Source: a virus. From it: a stretch of 44,023 bases of DNA. Positions 32,154-39,422 of this stretch are shown one piece after another (position 1 is the stretch's first letter; each line of letters starts with the position of its first letter). The notes under the pieces were generated by a model that was given only the letters and a program-made list of their open reading frames with translations, was not told the DNA's origin and did no database searches. Location: positions 1-44,023 of IMG/VR virus record IMGVR_UViG_3300021477_000013; one strand, written 5' to 3'. Made by a program: the position numbers and the translations under genes.

Positions 32154-32464
32154 ACACCGCCCGCAGCAGGGGCCGCCTGTGCCTGGGCCGCTACCACCCG
32201 CTGCTGAATTGTTGGGGTCCAATATGCCTCACGGAATTTATCTAATCCCAATTCATCGAATCTCTGATGAACTGAGGAATAGGCTTTATAACGCCTGCTA
32301 ATTAGGCGCGTTATAGTTCCTCGGTCTAGCTTTGACGCTAGAACTATTACTCCTTTCTCGATGCCTATAATCGAGGCATAATAAAATCCGCATCTCTCTT
32401 CGAAGCTCAGCTTGGGAGCCCATTTCCCGGTTCCTCCGAGAGACTTGCCTTTACCTTTCTTCAA
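32150..32464 (-). CDS. HTH-like small-protein family paralog C
   Basis: 104 residues, TTG start (32464-32462) overlapping the upstream TGA as TTGA, with AGGAG upstream. A basic Gly/Lys-rich start is followed by LSFEERCGFYYASIIGIEKG, LASKLDRGTITRLI, then a Tyr-containing turn and FDELGLDKFREAYW. This order aligns with the N-terminal domain of 7006-7575 and with 7568-7783. The C-terminus is Ala/Gln rich. Possibly DNA-binding; function unknown. Confidence 0.6.
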   Translation of the reverse strand: MKKGKGKSLGGTGKWAPKLSFEERCGFYYASIIGIEKGVIVLASKLDRGTITRLISRRYKAYSSVHQRFDELGLDKFREAYWTPTIQQRVVAAQAQAAPAAGGV

Positions 32465-32643
32465 TGCTGCTCTCCTAAGTGGTCGCGAATTTGCAATTCT
32501 AGTACTAGGCGATCTAAGTATTCCCGCCGCCAGCCTTTCTTGGAATGCTGAATCTTATCGATGCAGTTCAATAGATGTCTACGTTCCATTCGGCGCACCG
32601 GTATTCTCCTCCCGTCCTTGGTTACCCAAACCGTATCCTGCAT
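32461..32643 (-). CDS. small basic hypothetical protein
   Basis: 60 residues from ATG 32643, Arg/Lys-rich (RRIPVRRMERRHLLNCIDKI). It overlaps the upstream gene by 65 bases and the downstream TTG start by four. Possibly nucleic-acid-binding by composition; no family recognised. Confidence 0.55.
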   Translation of the reverse strand: MQDTVWVTKDGRRIPVRRMERRHLLNCIDKIQHSKKGWRREYLDRLVLELQIRDHLGEQH

Positions 32644-32827
32644 GGTTCATCTCTACACATTTTTTACAGTAGGATTCCCAGTTAACTTTGCTTACATTGA
32701 GAAGGCTGAATTCCAAATTCGGCCAGTGGCCTCGCCATAACCCGATTATGTCGCCACAAATCCACTCAATGGCCCACGCGCTTCCGCCTGCCGTGAGCCA
32801 AATATGATCGTCATGTTGCTCCGTCAC
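32579..32827 (-). CDS. small hypothetical protein with CxxC
   Basis: 82 residues from GTG 32827-32825, overlapping the helicase stop (GTGA). Trp-rich N-terminal half (HIWLTAGGSAWAIEWICGDI) and a YCKKCVEMN segment. Its last 20 residues overlap the next gene in another frame. Unrecognised. Confidence 0.5.
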   Translation of the reverse strand: MTEQHDDHIWLTAGGSAWAIEWICGDIIGLWRGHWPNLEFSLLNVSKVNWESYCKKCVEMNHAGYGLGNQGREENTGAPNGT

Positions 32828-34227
32828 GCTGGGACCGCCTTCCTTATGTGGGCGAAGATCGCTTTGAAAATAGATTCTTTACGCTGAAGCGCTCGAATGA
32901 CATTTCGATCCATGCTAGTCCCGCAAAGATCGATATAGTTGACCGAATTAGCATCCTGTCCGCGACGATGATTCCGGTCTTCAACTTGCGAGCGATCGTC
33001 GAGAGAATAGCTATTCTCAAAGAAGATGGTGGTGGAACATCGATTTCCAGGACCCGGACTACCCAAAAGTGTGTGGCCGTACTTTCCGGCTCGCTCTTGT
33101 ACCAGAATGATACGACAGGATGGGTTCTCGTTGAATTTTCGCTTTTGTTCATCGACTTCATCGGGTTTCATGCCCCCTGTGATTCGGGCGGGGTTAAACT
33201 CCTTTAACGCTTCACTCAAGATTTCGAACGTATATCGGTGAATATAGACGACGATAGCCTTGCCGGGAACCTCGTCGCGCAGAATGTCCAGCAACGTCAG
33301 GACGCGGGGATTCTTGTGCGGTTCACAGATAACTGTCACCTTCGATTCGTTGTCGGTATCGATGATGAACCCGCACTGAATTTGGGCCAGCTTTCCATAT
33401 TTCGTGATCGCCGCGTCCACCGTGACGAATTCGTCGTCGTTCATCCAGAGAACGAAGTCCTTTTCCATGCTCCGATATTGGGCGCGCTGTTCTTTCGTCA
33501 TCTCGTATTCGCGGGTCGTGTACACCTTGGGGATACTGAACAGCCAATCCTCTTTGGTAGCCCGGAATACATGTGGTTCGATAAGCTTCGCGAGGATGTC
33601 CTCATTCTGGGAGCCTATGACTTGCTTATTTTTGAACCCGCCCATCCGACAAAACATACCACGGAACGCGTAAAAATTGCGTCCATCCAGTTGGCCGATA
33701 GCTCGCATTTGAGCCCATAAGTCATGAGGCCCCTGAGCCGTCGGCTTTCCGGTGAGGATACGTCTGACAACTGCCTGCCGCGATAAGGATATAGCCGCCT
33801 TACTCTGTATCGCGTCATGAGTCTTAATCTGGATGCTTTCGTCAAGTGCGATGTAGGTGGGCTTCCGAGCCATCCAATCAAGAAGCTTAGTATGAATGGC
33901 TGGACTACGGATTGCTTCGTAGTTGATAATAAGTAAAGGCGGACGCTCATAACGTCGTCCAATAAAACGGTCGCTGTCAAACGTACCGCTCTGGAAGATG
34001 TGAGTTTCAAAGTCAAAGCCGTGCTTTTCGACTTCTTCGGCCCATCCGCCTTTGAAGGTATTGGGACATACCGCGACCATTCTAGTAGTGCCATCTGCAA
34101 TCCCCCTTTGGAACTCAGTTAACGCTGTTAACGTCTTCCCTAAGCCCATCTCCATGAAGAATCCGAATCCATGCCTACCCTTCGAGGCTTCGAGCGCGGC
34201 GATCTGGACTGGATCAAGAGTGCTCAT
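32824..34227 (-). CDS. SNF2/SF2-type DNA-dependent ATPase (helicase)
   Basis: 467 residues. Walker A MGLGKT (27-32); a DEAH-like box ALDES (127-131) followed by IQIKTHDA, as in SNF2 proteins; motif VI DRSQVEDRNHRRGQ near residue 415. It is a superfamily 2 ATPase that translocates on or remodels DNA; in phages such proteins assist replication or recombination. It overlaps the upstream small gene by 14 bases and is followed by a GTGA-coupled gene. Confidence 0.88.
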   Translation of the reverse strand: MSTLDPVQIAALEASKGRHGFGFFMEMGLGKTLTALTEFQRGIADGTTRMVAVCPNTFKGGWAEEVEKHGFDFETHIFQSGTFDSDRFIGRRYERPPLLIINYEAIRSPAIHTKLLDWMARKPTYIALDESIQIKTHDAIQSKAAISLSRQAVVRRILTGKPTAQGPHDLWAQMRAIGQLDGRNFYAFRGMFCRMGGFKNKQVIGSQNEDILAKLIEPHVFRATKEDWLFSIPKVYTTREYEMTKEQRAQYRSMEKDFVLWMNDDEFVTVDAAITKYGKLAQIQCGFIIDTDNESKVTVICEPHKNPRVLTLLDILRDEVPGKAIVVYIHRYTFEILSEALKEFNPARITGGMKPDEVDEQKRKFNENPSCRIILVQERAGKYGHTLLGSPGPGNRCSTTIFFENSYSLDDRSQVEDRNHRRGQDANSVNYIDLCGTSMDRNVIRALQRKESIFKAIFAHIRKAVPA

Positions 34228-34432
34228 TGTTCGCCAGATAAGTAGTCGCAGCTATGCGAGGAATCGACTCATCGATTATTTTAGAAGTGGTTAAGGCTAT
34301 CCCTAAAGCTATCGTAAGCGCTATGTTGCGCGTCTCATCATCAACATCGCCGATAGTTTGAACCGCCGCTCTTATCATCAATTTAGCTGCCTCCACACCA
34401 AGATCTATTGTTTCTTGCTCGTATTTATTCAT
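34214..34432 (-). CDS. small helical hypothetical protein
   Basis: 72 residues from ATG 34432, acidic and largely alpha-helical with a hydrophobic middle (RNIALTIALGIALTTSKIID), perhaps a buried or membrane-contacting helix. Overlaps the zinc-ribbon gene upstream and the helicase downstream. Unrecognised. Confidence 0.6.
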   Translation of the reverse strand: MNKYEQETIDLGVEAAKLMIRAAVQTIGDVDDETRNIALTIALGIALTTSKIIDESIPRIAATTYLANNEHS

Positions 34433-34595
34433 CTTCTGCCCCGGTTCTCCTCAGCCAATCCCGTAGCTCCTCTTTATCATTCGGATCGTCTTGGTCTGCG
34501 ATCCATTGGCAGGTTAGGCATCTCTTGCGAACGATGCCGAGAGCGTCGTAAACCTCGGAGCTACAATCTGTACAGATATAGGTCGGTTCATCCAT
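34425..34595 (-). CDS. small zinc-ribbon protein, 56 residues
   Basis: Starts at ATG 34595-34593 after GGGAGGG, overlapping the MazZ stop (TAATG). CTDC at 8-11 and CLTC at 26-29 are likely zinc ligands; the rest is acidic (DQDDPNDKEELRDWLR). Located immediately downstream of mazZ in the same operon. Function unknown. Confidence 0.65.
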   Translation of the reverse strand: MDEPTYICTDCSSEVYDALGIVRKRCLTCQWIADQDDPNDKEELRDWLRRTGAEDE

Positions 34596-34927
34596 TAGTC
34601 CCTCCCGTCGATCGCCATTGCGCACAAAATGAGAGCCATATTCGCCACGTCGGCAGCTTCGAGAACTATCTCTACGGTGTTCTTTCCCTCCTCAATGGCG
34701 CTGGCTAGTTCTGTGACTTCTTCCCGAAGGTGGTTCATGTATTCGACGACCCGCCCGTGTTCCCACTTTCCCTTGTGGGAATTCTTGCGCAGCTTGTAGA
34801 TCATCGCATCGAACATGCGCCTCATATCATGTTCATACGCTCGAAGCTCCGGCGGAATCTTGATCGTCAACTTGCTCCACTCTAGGCCCATGCCCGAAGA
34901 TAAATTTGTAATTCGCTCCGAGGACAT
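34595..34927 (-). CDS. mazZ: MazZ-like nucleotide pyrophosphohydrolase (MazG/DUF550 fold)
   Basis: 110 residues by the longest frame; the domain resembles DUF550/MazG proteins. The Mg-binding acids are in EEVTE (69-73) and EAADVAN (90-96, Glu90 and Asp93), with NSHKGKW (49-55) before them. In Z-genome phages this class converts dGTP to dGMP, supplying the substrate of PurZ. It overlaps the end of purZ by 95 bases if started at ATG 34927 (AGGA upstream). Later ATGs (34891, 34825) would shorten the overlap, so the true start is uncertain. No long linker or second domain is present. Confidence 0.85.
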   Translation of the reverse strand: MSSERITNLSSGMGLEWSKLTIKIPPELRAYEHDMRRMFDAMIYKLRKNSHKGKWEHGRVVEYMNHLREEVTELASAIEEGKNTVEIVLEAADVANMALILCAMAIDGRD

Positions 34928-35888
34928 CTCTAGTATTCCTGTGCTTTTTGTAAAAGTCCAGTTGCTCTAGGGTATTCAGATAGTTCATGAAGTTTAAGAA
35001 TACATGCGTCGGGTCGTTCGCTGTCACCGAATCCTTGAACTGGTTCCAGCTGAACGTAGCGACGCGGCGCACCCGCTTGGTTACGGTTGTATATTCGGTG
35101 GGAACGCCTACCGTATCCCAGTCGGTTTCATATTGATCAGTGTACCAATCCCCACTGCTGAACCCATCGGCATTTCCTACCCGGATGGGGTAGGTCCGGA
35201 AACACAGATAGCCCCTTTTGTAGTATGTCGGCGGGAGACGGGCGTCAGCCATTCCCTGCATGAACGTACATTCGCGGCTGGTTACGTGTGGATAAAATTT
35301 GGCCTCGTTTAATCCCAACGAGAACCCTTGAGAAATCTCCATAAAATACGGGTGATATTCCAGGTCGACAATATTCTCATAGTAAGGAAATAACCGATGG
35401 GAGTGATTGTAATAAATGGCAGAAGGATCACGGCGAACCTTTCTAGAAATTGCCGCGCCGGTTCCTGAACGTGTTCCAGCAACAGCGAATATACTGCCAG
35501 AGGTATCATTCTCTGTCACCCTATCCTTTTCGAGGATTACCGTCGCGCAGGGATGAATGAATATAGGGATGTCCGGAAATTCTAAGTGTTCCTTGATCAG
35601 CAATTCGGCGTCGATAGTTGCCCCTGCCGAAAAGTATACCGGAATGGTATGGCCTCGCAGATGCATGTGAACCGCGAAGGTGGGCAGTTGTTTTAGAACG
35701 ATCTTAGTTTCCCTGAAATAACTGGTGTGTCCGCTATTCGGCCCCGCGCTTGTGATGCAGCCGTTGAATGGGATTACTTCTATAATAGCGCGCTTGGCGA
35801 GCCAAGAAGCGATCAGCCCCTTCCCCTCTGAACCATATTGGCCTCCGGCGAGGATATGGAGGCCAGTGTCAGTGAATAGAGTGCTCAC
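34833..35888 (-). CDS. purZ: PurZ, 2-amino-deoxyadenylosuccinate synthetase
   Basis: 351 residues, homologous to adenylosuccinate synthetases. The P-loop-like start GGQYGSEGKG (15-24) has Ser20 where host PurA has the catalytic Asp (GDEGKGK); this replacement marks PurZ. GPNSGHT (49-55) and the GTRSGTGAA segment (138-146) are further family motifs, with RTYPIRVGN and ETDWDTVGVPTEYTTVTKR later in the sequence. PurZ joins dGMP and aspartate (ATP-driven) to give 2-amino-deoxyadenylosuccinate; host enzymes finish dZTP. ATG 35888 overlaps the preceding stop. Confidence 0.93.
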   Translation of the reverse strand: MSTLFTDTGLHILAGGQYGSEGKGLIASWLAKRAIIEVIPFNGCITSAGPNSGHTSYFRETKIVLKQLPTFAVHMHLRGHTIPVYFSAGATIDAELLIKEHLEFPDIPIFIHPCATVILEKDRVTENDTSGSIFAVAGTRSGTGAAISRKVRRDPSAIYYNHSHRLFPYYENIVDLEYHPYFMEISQGFSLGLNEAKFYPHVTSRECTFMQGMADARLPPTYYKRGYLCFRTYPIRVGNADGFSSGDWYTDQYETDWDTVGVPTEYTTVTKRVRRVATFSWNQFKDSVTANDPTHVFLNFMNYLNTLEQLDFYKKHRNTRDVLGANYKFIFGHGPRVEQVDDQDSAGASSV

Positions 35889-36097
35889 TTCATCATTTCC
35901 TTGAGCTTGTTGATGGCTGCTTGCCTCTCATCCAAGGGTTGGGGCGGCGGTGCAACTGGCACCGCCGCTTTGATTATAAATCGGTTGGCAGACCCACATT
36001 GTTGAGGCCAGGGGTATTTCCACGTGTGGAATCGATGACATGCCTCTGCCGGGGTGGTTATCAGCGTTATTAAGGCCAATCCGGCTAGTCTTTTCAT
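35885..36097 (-). CDS. small exported protein with signal peptide
   Basis: 70 residues. MKRLAGLALITLITTPAEA is a typical signal peptide; cleavage is likely after AEA. The mature part has CHRFHTWKYPWPQQCG, with two Cys that may form a disulfide, then a Pro-rich helix. It would act in the periplasm. Encoded between PurZ and the DUF6378 gene with four-base overlaps. Role unknown. Confidence 0.7.
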   Translation of the reverse strand: MKRLAGLALITLITTPAEACHRFHTWKYPWPQQCGSANRFIIKAAVPVAPPPQPLDERQAAINKLKEMMK

Positions 36098-36474
36098 TCG
36101 GCGGCCTTTCGCGATCGGATTTCGTCGAATAAGCCGCCGCCGGTTGGCTTCATTATTTCTTGCTTAGGCGCGGCTACCATTCCTGCGAGCGCAGTGTAAC
36201 CCGCGTCGTCTGCGAAATTGTCGCGATTGACATCGATTGCGTAGACAAACCGAGCCTTCTTAAGCAGGGACATCATTTCCAACACGTCAACTGCATCGAT
36301 TTGCAGCAGAATCGAGGGGTTCTTGTGCCTCGAATAGTTCGCGTGGCGGAGGTAAACCTCCCACATCTGCGCCACCATCGAATACGAGTTGTCTACGTCG
36401 CCGTGAATGTCTCGGCCTCCACCGACCGCCTGACTTGCGTCTTCCAGGATATCAACTGCTGTTGTGTTTCCCAC
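36094..36474 (-). CDS. DUF6378-like phage protein
   Basis: 126 residues. The pattern ILEDASQAVGGGRDIHGDVD, SYSMVAQMWEVYLRHAN, DVLEMMSLLKKARFVYAIDV and DNFADDAGYTALAG matches small phage proteins grouped as DUF6378. Function unknown. In the same operon as the exported protein and purZ, with overlapping codons. Confidence 0.75.
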   Translation of the reverse strand: MGNTTAVDILEDASQAVGGGRDIHGDVDNSYSMVAQMWEVYLRHANYSRHKNPSILLQIDAVDVLEMMSLLKKARFVYAIDVNRDNFADDAGYTALAGMVAAPKQEIMKPTGGGLFDEIRSRKAAE

Positions 36475-36838
36475 GTAACCACTCCTCTATTGTTCCGGCG
36501 TAATTCGCACCACTTGGCTGCTTAAACGCCTTGGTGATGAATGCCTCTCTGCCCCAATCCGCGATGTACATTACTTGGCTGCGCCATCCTATCAACACCG
36601 GGAACGCTATACCTTTTGCCTCGATGACTCGGATGCCTTCCACGTATTGTCTCTCGGACGGGGCGAATTTGAGACCATCCGTCACTTTGCCCTCGACAAA
36701 TAGGGTGGGATAACCAGTCGGCACGATGGTGATATCCAGAATGCCTACGCCGTATCCGTCTTCTATTCGCCGAGCATACCAACCCCTTGCCTTACATTGT
36801 TTCACAAGCTCGGTCTTGAGGATGGATTCTTCGCTCAA
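36452..36838 (-). CDS. VRR-NUC-like PD-(D/E)XK nuclease
   Basis: About 128 residues from TTG 36838-36836, which overlaps the upstream TGA (TTGA) with AAAGGA upstream; no in-frame ATG is well placed. Likely active-site residues: Asp35 (GVGILDITIV), Glu49 and Lys51 (FVEGKVTD), with a Gln64-containing helix (SERQYVEG) after. These fit the VRR-NUC branch, which cuts branched or flapped DNA. A replication or recombination role is likely. It overlaps the DUF6378 gene by 23 bases. Confidence 0.78.
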   Translation of the reverse strand: MSEESILKTELVKQCKARGWYARRIEDGYGVGILDITIVPTGYPTLFVEGKVTDGLKFAPSERQYVEGIRVIEAKGIAFPVLIGWRSQVMYIADWGREAFITKAFKQPSGANYAGTIEEWLRGKHNSS

Positions 36839-37053
36839 TGGATTGGCATGTCCTTTGCTGGTTCGCCGTCGATCGTCTCCAACATGTGCAACAACATGTC
36901 GCGACCTATTACACATTTCGCCCATGTGTTATCGTTTCCATCGAGAAGCATCACGTGCAAGTGATCGCATCCCCCGCACTTGTAGTAGCTCGTTGCGATG
37001 GCTGTTGGCGCGTCGTTTGGGTCTTCGAATGGTGCCCCGTCTTCATGTTCCAT
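36835..37053 (-). CDS. small acidic protein with CxxC
   Basis: 72 residues from ATG 37053-37051, overlapping the upstream stop (TGATG). Acidic N-terminus (MEHEDGAPFEDPNDAPT), then YYKCGGCDHLHVMLLDGN. One CxxC and a His could form half a zinc site. Unrecognised. Confidence 0.6.
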   Translation of the reverse strand: MEHEDGAPFEDPNDAPTAIATSYYKCGGCDHLHVMLLDGNDNTWAKCVIGRDMLLHMLETIDGEPAKDMPIH

Positions 37054-37262
37054 CAGATGAACCTGTTTTTCTTGCACCACCATGTTGGTGCATTGAATAT
37101 AGTGTTGCCTTCGGGATCAACATCTCGCACAATGTTGCCTATCGACTTGGGTAGCCAAGCTTGGTTGCCGGACATGTTGTCGATCACCAACCACGCCTTT
37201 GCTGTCGAGTGCTCTACCTTGCACTCTATTTCTTGCATTTCGTCGCCAACTTGATCTGCCAT
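37053..37262 (-). CDS. small hypothetical protein, first gene of the purZ/mazZ operon
   Basis: 69 residues from ATG 37262-37260 after GGAGGTCACG. The promoter at 37273-37301 gives an extremely short leader. Sequence: acidic start, beta-like KVEHSTAKAWLVIDNM and a WLPKSIGNIV segment, then a basic tail. A DUF-like small replication-region protein; unrecognised. Confidence 0.6.
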   Translation of the reverse strand: MADQVGDEMQEIECKVEHSTAKAWLVIDNMSGNQAWLPKSIGNIVRDVDPEGNTIFNAPTWWCKKNRFI

Positions 37263-37272
37263 CGTGACCTCC

Positions 37273-37301
37273 ATTATAACACGCCGTGCACCGGCTGTCA
37301 A
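37273..37301 (-). promoter_or_regulatory. consensus sigma70 promoter of the purZ/mazZ/helicase operon
   Basis: -35 TTGACA (37301-37296), 17-bp spacer ending TGT, -10 TATAAT (37278-37273), reading leftward. The -35 contains the TGA of the gene at 37298-37570. It can serve all genes from 37262 to 32019. Confidence 0.88.
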
Positions 37302-37570
37302 CTATCTTTTGCGCCTCGTACCAACCCAATCATATTTATAGCATGAACTACGTCGATGTCGCCTGCGATGTCTTCCATCTCTTTATCGCTAGGATTACGC
37401 AATTTATCGCCATCATATATTGCGACATGTGAACAATAGAAGCATATTGCCACATCCCCATCCTCCGGAGGGCGGCTCTTTGCGTTGGTTACGTCCATCG
37501 CCGCACTCATGGATTTATTGCAATTAGGGCAGAAACACTCAGGTCTTCTGAACGCTTCGATTCTAGCCAT
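37298..37570 (-). CDS. small zinc-ribbon protein downstream of the polymerase
   Basis: 90 residues from ATG 37570-37568 (GGAGGC upstream). CPNC near residue 14 and CFYC near 43 give a zinc ribbon; the C-terminal segment is helical (DIDVVHAINMIGLVRGAKD). It overlaps the polymerase stop by eight bases, and its TGA lies in the next promoter's -35. Unknown function. Confidence 0.65.
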   Translation of the reverse strand: MARIEAFRRPECFCPNCNKSMSAAMDVTNAKSRPPEDGDVAICFYCSHVAIYDGDKLRNPSDKEMEDIAGDIDVVHAINMIGLVRGAKDS

Positions 37571-39335
37571 AGGAAGCCTCCGCCCAATTAGTTCCAGTTC
37601 CGACCTCATAAGGAATAGGTAGACCGAGTTTAAATTCATCCGGGACCGCCTCGCAGACTTTTATCAATTCGGTGGTGTCGAATCCGATCTCGCGCTGCCA
37701 AATCAACGAATCGTGGATGGTCATTAGTAACTGTACCTGCGGATGAGCTTCCTCGTATTCGGAGGCGCGCAGGAGAGTTGTCTTCATCAAGTCGCCGCCG
37801 GAATTCTGTATGATTCGGCTCACCGCTCGATAAGCGTATGCTTTATCCTCTAGACGAGCCTTGCGGCCAGTGATCGACCTGACGTAGCCGCTCGATAAGA
37901 ATATGCCCTTCGCTTCTTTTTGGAACTTGAGAATGGCGGGGAATTGACCTTTCAGCCACGCCTGATGATAGTTCAACGCTCGATTGTAGTCCCAACCCAT
38001 ATGACCTGCCAACGCTTTAGCTGACATGCCTGTTAGGATTCCCATGGCCATTCGTTTAGCGATATCTCGGTGCAATCCCAGACCAGCGGAAGTGATGTCG
38101 TGGATGTCCATAGTTCCGGAGCGGTATCCCTGAAGTAATCGCTCATCTTCTGAGAAATATGCAAACAATCTAGGCTCTTGCTGTTTGGCGTCGCCTTCCT
38201 GAATCTCGAAACCGTCATCAGCAATGATGAGTCTTCTGACGGTTTTCCCGACTTCTTTATTTCGTTTTGGGAACGCTTGAAGATTCGGCTCAGAACAGCT
38301 AAATCGCGCTCCGATTGCACCGTAGTCGTCAGATTTAGATTGATTGAGTACAGGATGAACTCGTCCCTTAACATTATGCGTCTCCACAAGCGGCGTGACG
38401 AACGAATCCCGAGCTTTTTTCATCTGCCTTATGCCGATAATTCTTTCGCCAATTTCGTTATTTTTCAGCCATCCTTCGGTGAAGGATACGGCCCCATTCT
38501 GGGTGCGTGCGAAGTCATCGTCCCCGAACCCCTCACGACGATAAAGACTCTCAACGTCTTTCGGTGAGTTGGTATTGAAACCATATGGAAACGTCGATTG
38601 GATCGCGGCAATTTTGGTCTCGATGATTCCGTTCGGTCCTCTGAGTTGTTGACCATATTCGCCATCCACTTTCATCCCGCGTCGATGGAGACGCGCCACT
38701 CGATGAATTAGCTGACATTCCAGCTTCCAAGGAGTCCTCAATTCGTGTTCGTCTAGCAGCTTCTGCTGCGCCTCCCACAGCTCTAAAGTGGATATCCCGT
38801 CACCCGTAGCGTAATCCACAACGTCAGGATGATCGCCAGCCATCTTGTAAAAGTTAGCCATTGTCTTGCGGTTTGGCATACCGCCAAATTTCGCCGCGAT
38901 TGCCCGATAAAGAGCATCGCCAAGCTTAGCAGTAACACCATGGCGTTGGCTACAATCATCGAGTCCATACCCAGAAGTGACATCGCTGATAAGCCCCTCA
39001 TTTATCATGGTATCTTCCAAGGGGTACTCCGGAAATACGCCGTGTTTTCCCGCCATGCGCAGGTCGAAACCCAGAGCGTGACCGACCGTAAGGAAGCCGC
39101 GCCGAGCGCGAGTCTTGAATGCGAGACCCAAAACTCTCTCGAACTCCCCTGAATGAAGTATGTTTCCTCCACCAACATGGCCGGTGGGAACGTAGACGCT
39201 CGCATAGCGGTCTGTAAACACCCAACCCACAACAGTATCATGAATTGTCAATCCCGTTGTTTCTGTATCGAACGCCATCACAGAAGAGTGTTGCACCATA
39301 TCGATGGCGCGTTGCGGATCAATTCCCTGATACAT
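37563..39335 (-). CDS. family A DNA polymerase with 3'-5' exonuclease (DpoZ candidate)
   Basis: 590 residues from ATG 39335-39333 (GGAGACTAAA). Exonuclease motifs: FDTET (22-26), GHALGFD (85-91) and YATGD (175-179). Polymerase motifs: A with Asp382 (EGDAKQQEPR), B from Arg423 and Lys427, C with His541-Asp542. Unusual residues: relative to E. coli Pol I, the O-helix Phe762 is Met431 and Tyr766 is Thr435, and the Glu after the motif C Asp is Ser543. In Z-genome phages a proofreading family A polymerase (DpoZ) favours Z over A. Co-occurrence with purZ and mazZ supports that, but the substrate preference is inferred. Confidence 0.85.
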   Translation of the reverse strand: MYQGIDPQRAIDMVQHSSVMAFDTETTGLTIHDTVVGWVFTDRYASVYVPTGHVGGGNILHSGEFERVLGLAFKTRARRGFLTVGHALGFDLRMAGKHGVFPEYPLEDTMINEGLISDVTSGYGLDDCSQRHGVTAKLGDALYRAIAAKFGGMPNRKTMANFYKMAGDHPDVVDYATGDGISTLELWEAQQKLLDEHELRTPWKLECQLIHRVARLHRRGMKVDGEYGQQLRGPNGIIETKIAAIQSTFPYGFNTNSPKDVESLYRREGFGDDDFARTQNGAVSFTEGWLKNNEIGERIIGIRQMKKARDSFVTPLVETHNVKGRVHPVLNQSKSDDYGAIGARFSCSEPNLQAFPKRNKEVGKTVRRLIIADDGFEIQEGDAKQQEPRLFAYFSEDERLLQGYRSGTMDIHDITSAGLGLHRDIAKRMAMGILTGMSAKALAGHMGWDYNRALNYHQAWLKGQFPAILKFQKEAKGIFLSSGYVRSITGRKARLEDKAYAYRAVSRIIQNSGGDLMKTTLLRASEYEEAHPQVQLLMTIHDSLIWQREIGFDTTELIKVCEAVPDEFKLGLPIPYEVGTGTNWAEASYG

Positions 39336-39348
39336 TTTAGTCTCCGAG

Positions 39349-39391
39349 AAGCGGGCGGGGCCGAAGAACCACCAACAGAACCCCGCCCTTC
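39349..39391 (-). terminator. GC-rich hairpin just upstream of the polymerase start
   Basis: GGGCGGGG (39353-39360) pairs with CCCCGCCC (39381-39388), with partly matching flanks, 14 bases before the polymerase ATG. It may be an attenuator or terminator between the upstream gene and the polymerase; no T-tract is evident. Confidence 0.5.
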
Positions 39392-39422
39392 TAGCTACCA
39401 ACGTGATCTACGATTTACGGCG

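Noticed and set aside
34833-35888. Ordinary adenylosuccinate synthetase (PurA)
   Set aside because: Ser20 replaces the catalytic Asp and the length is shorter than host PurA; neighbouring MazZ-like gene and polymerase fit PurZ instead.
36094-36474. DatZ candidate
   Set aside because: The protein lacks an HD pair and fits the DUF6378 pattern.
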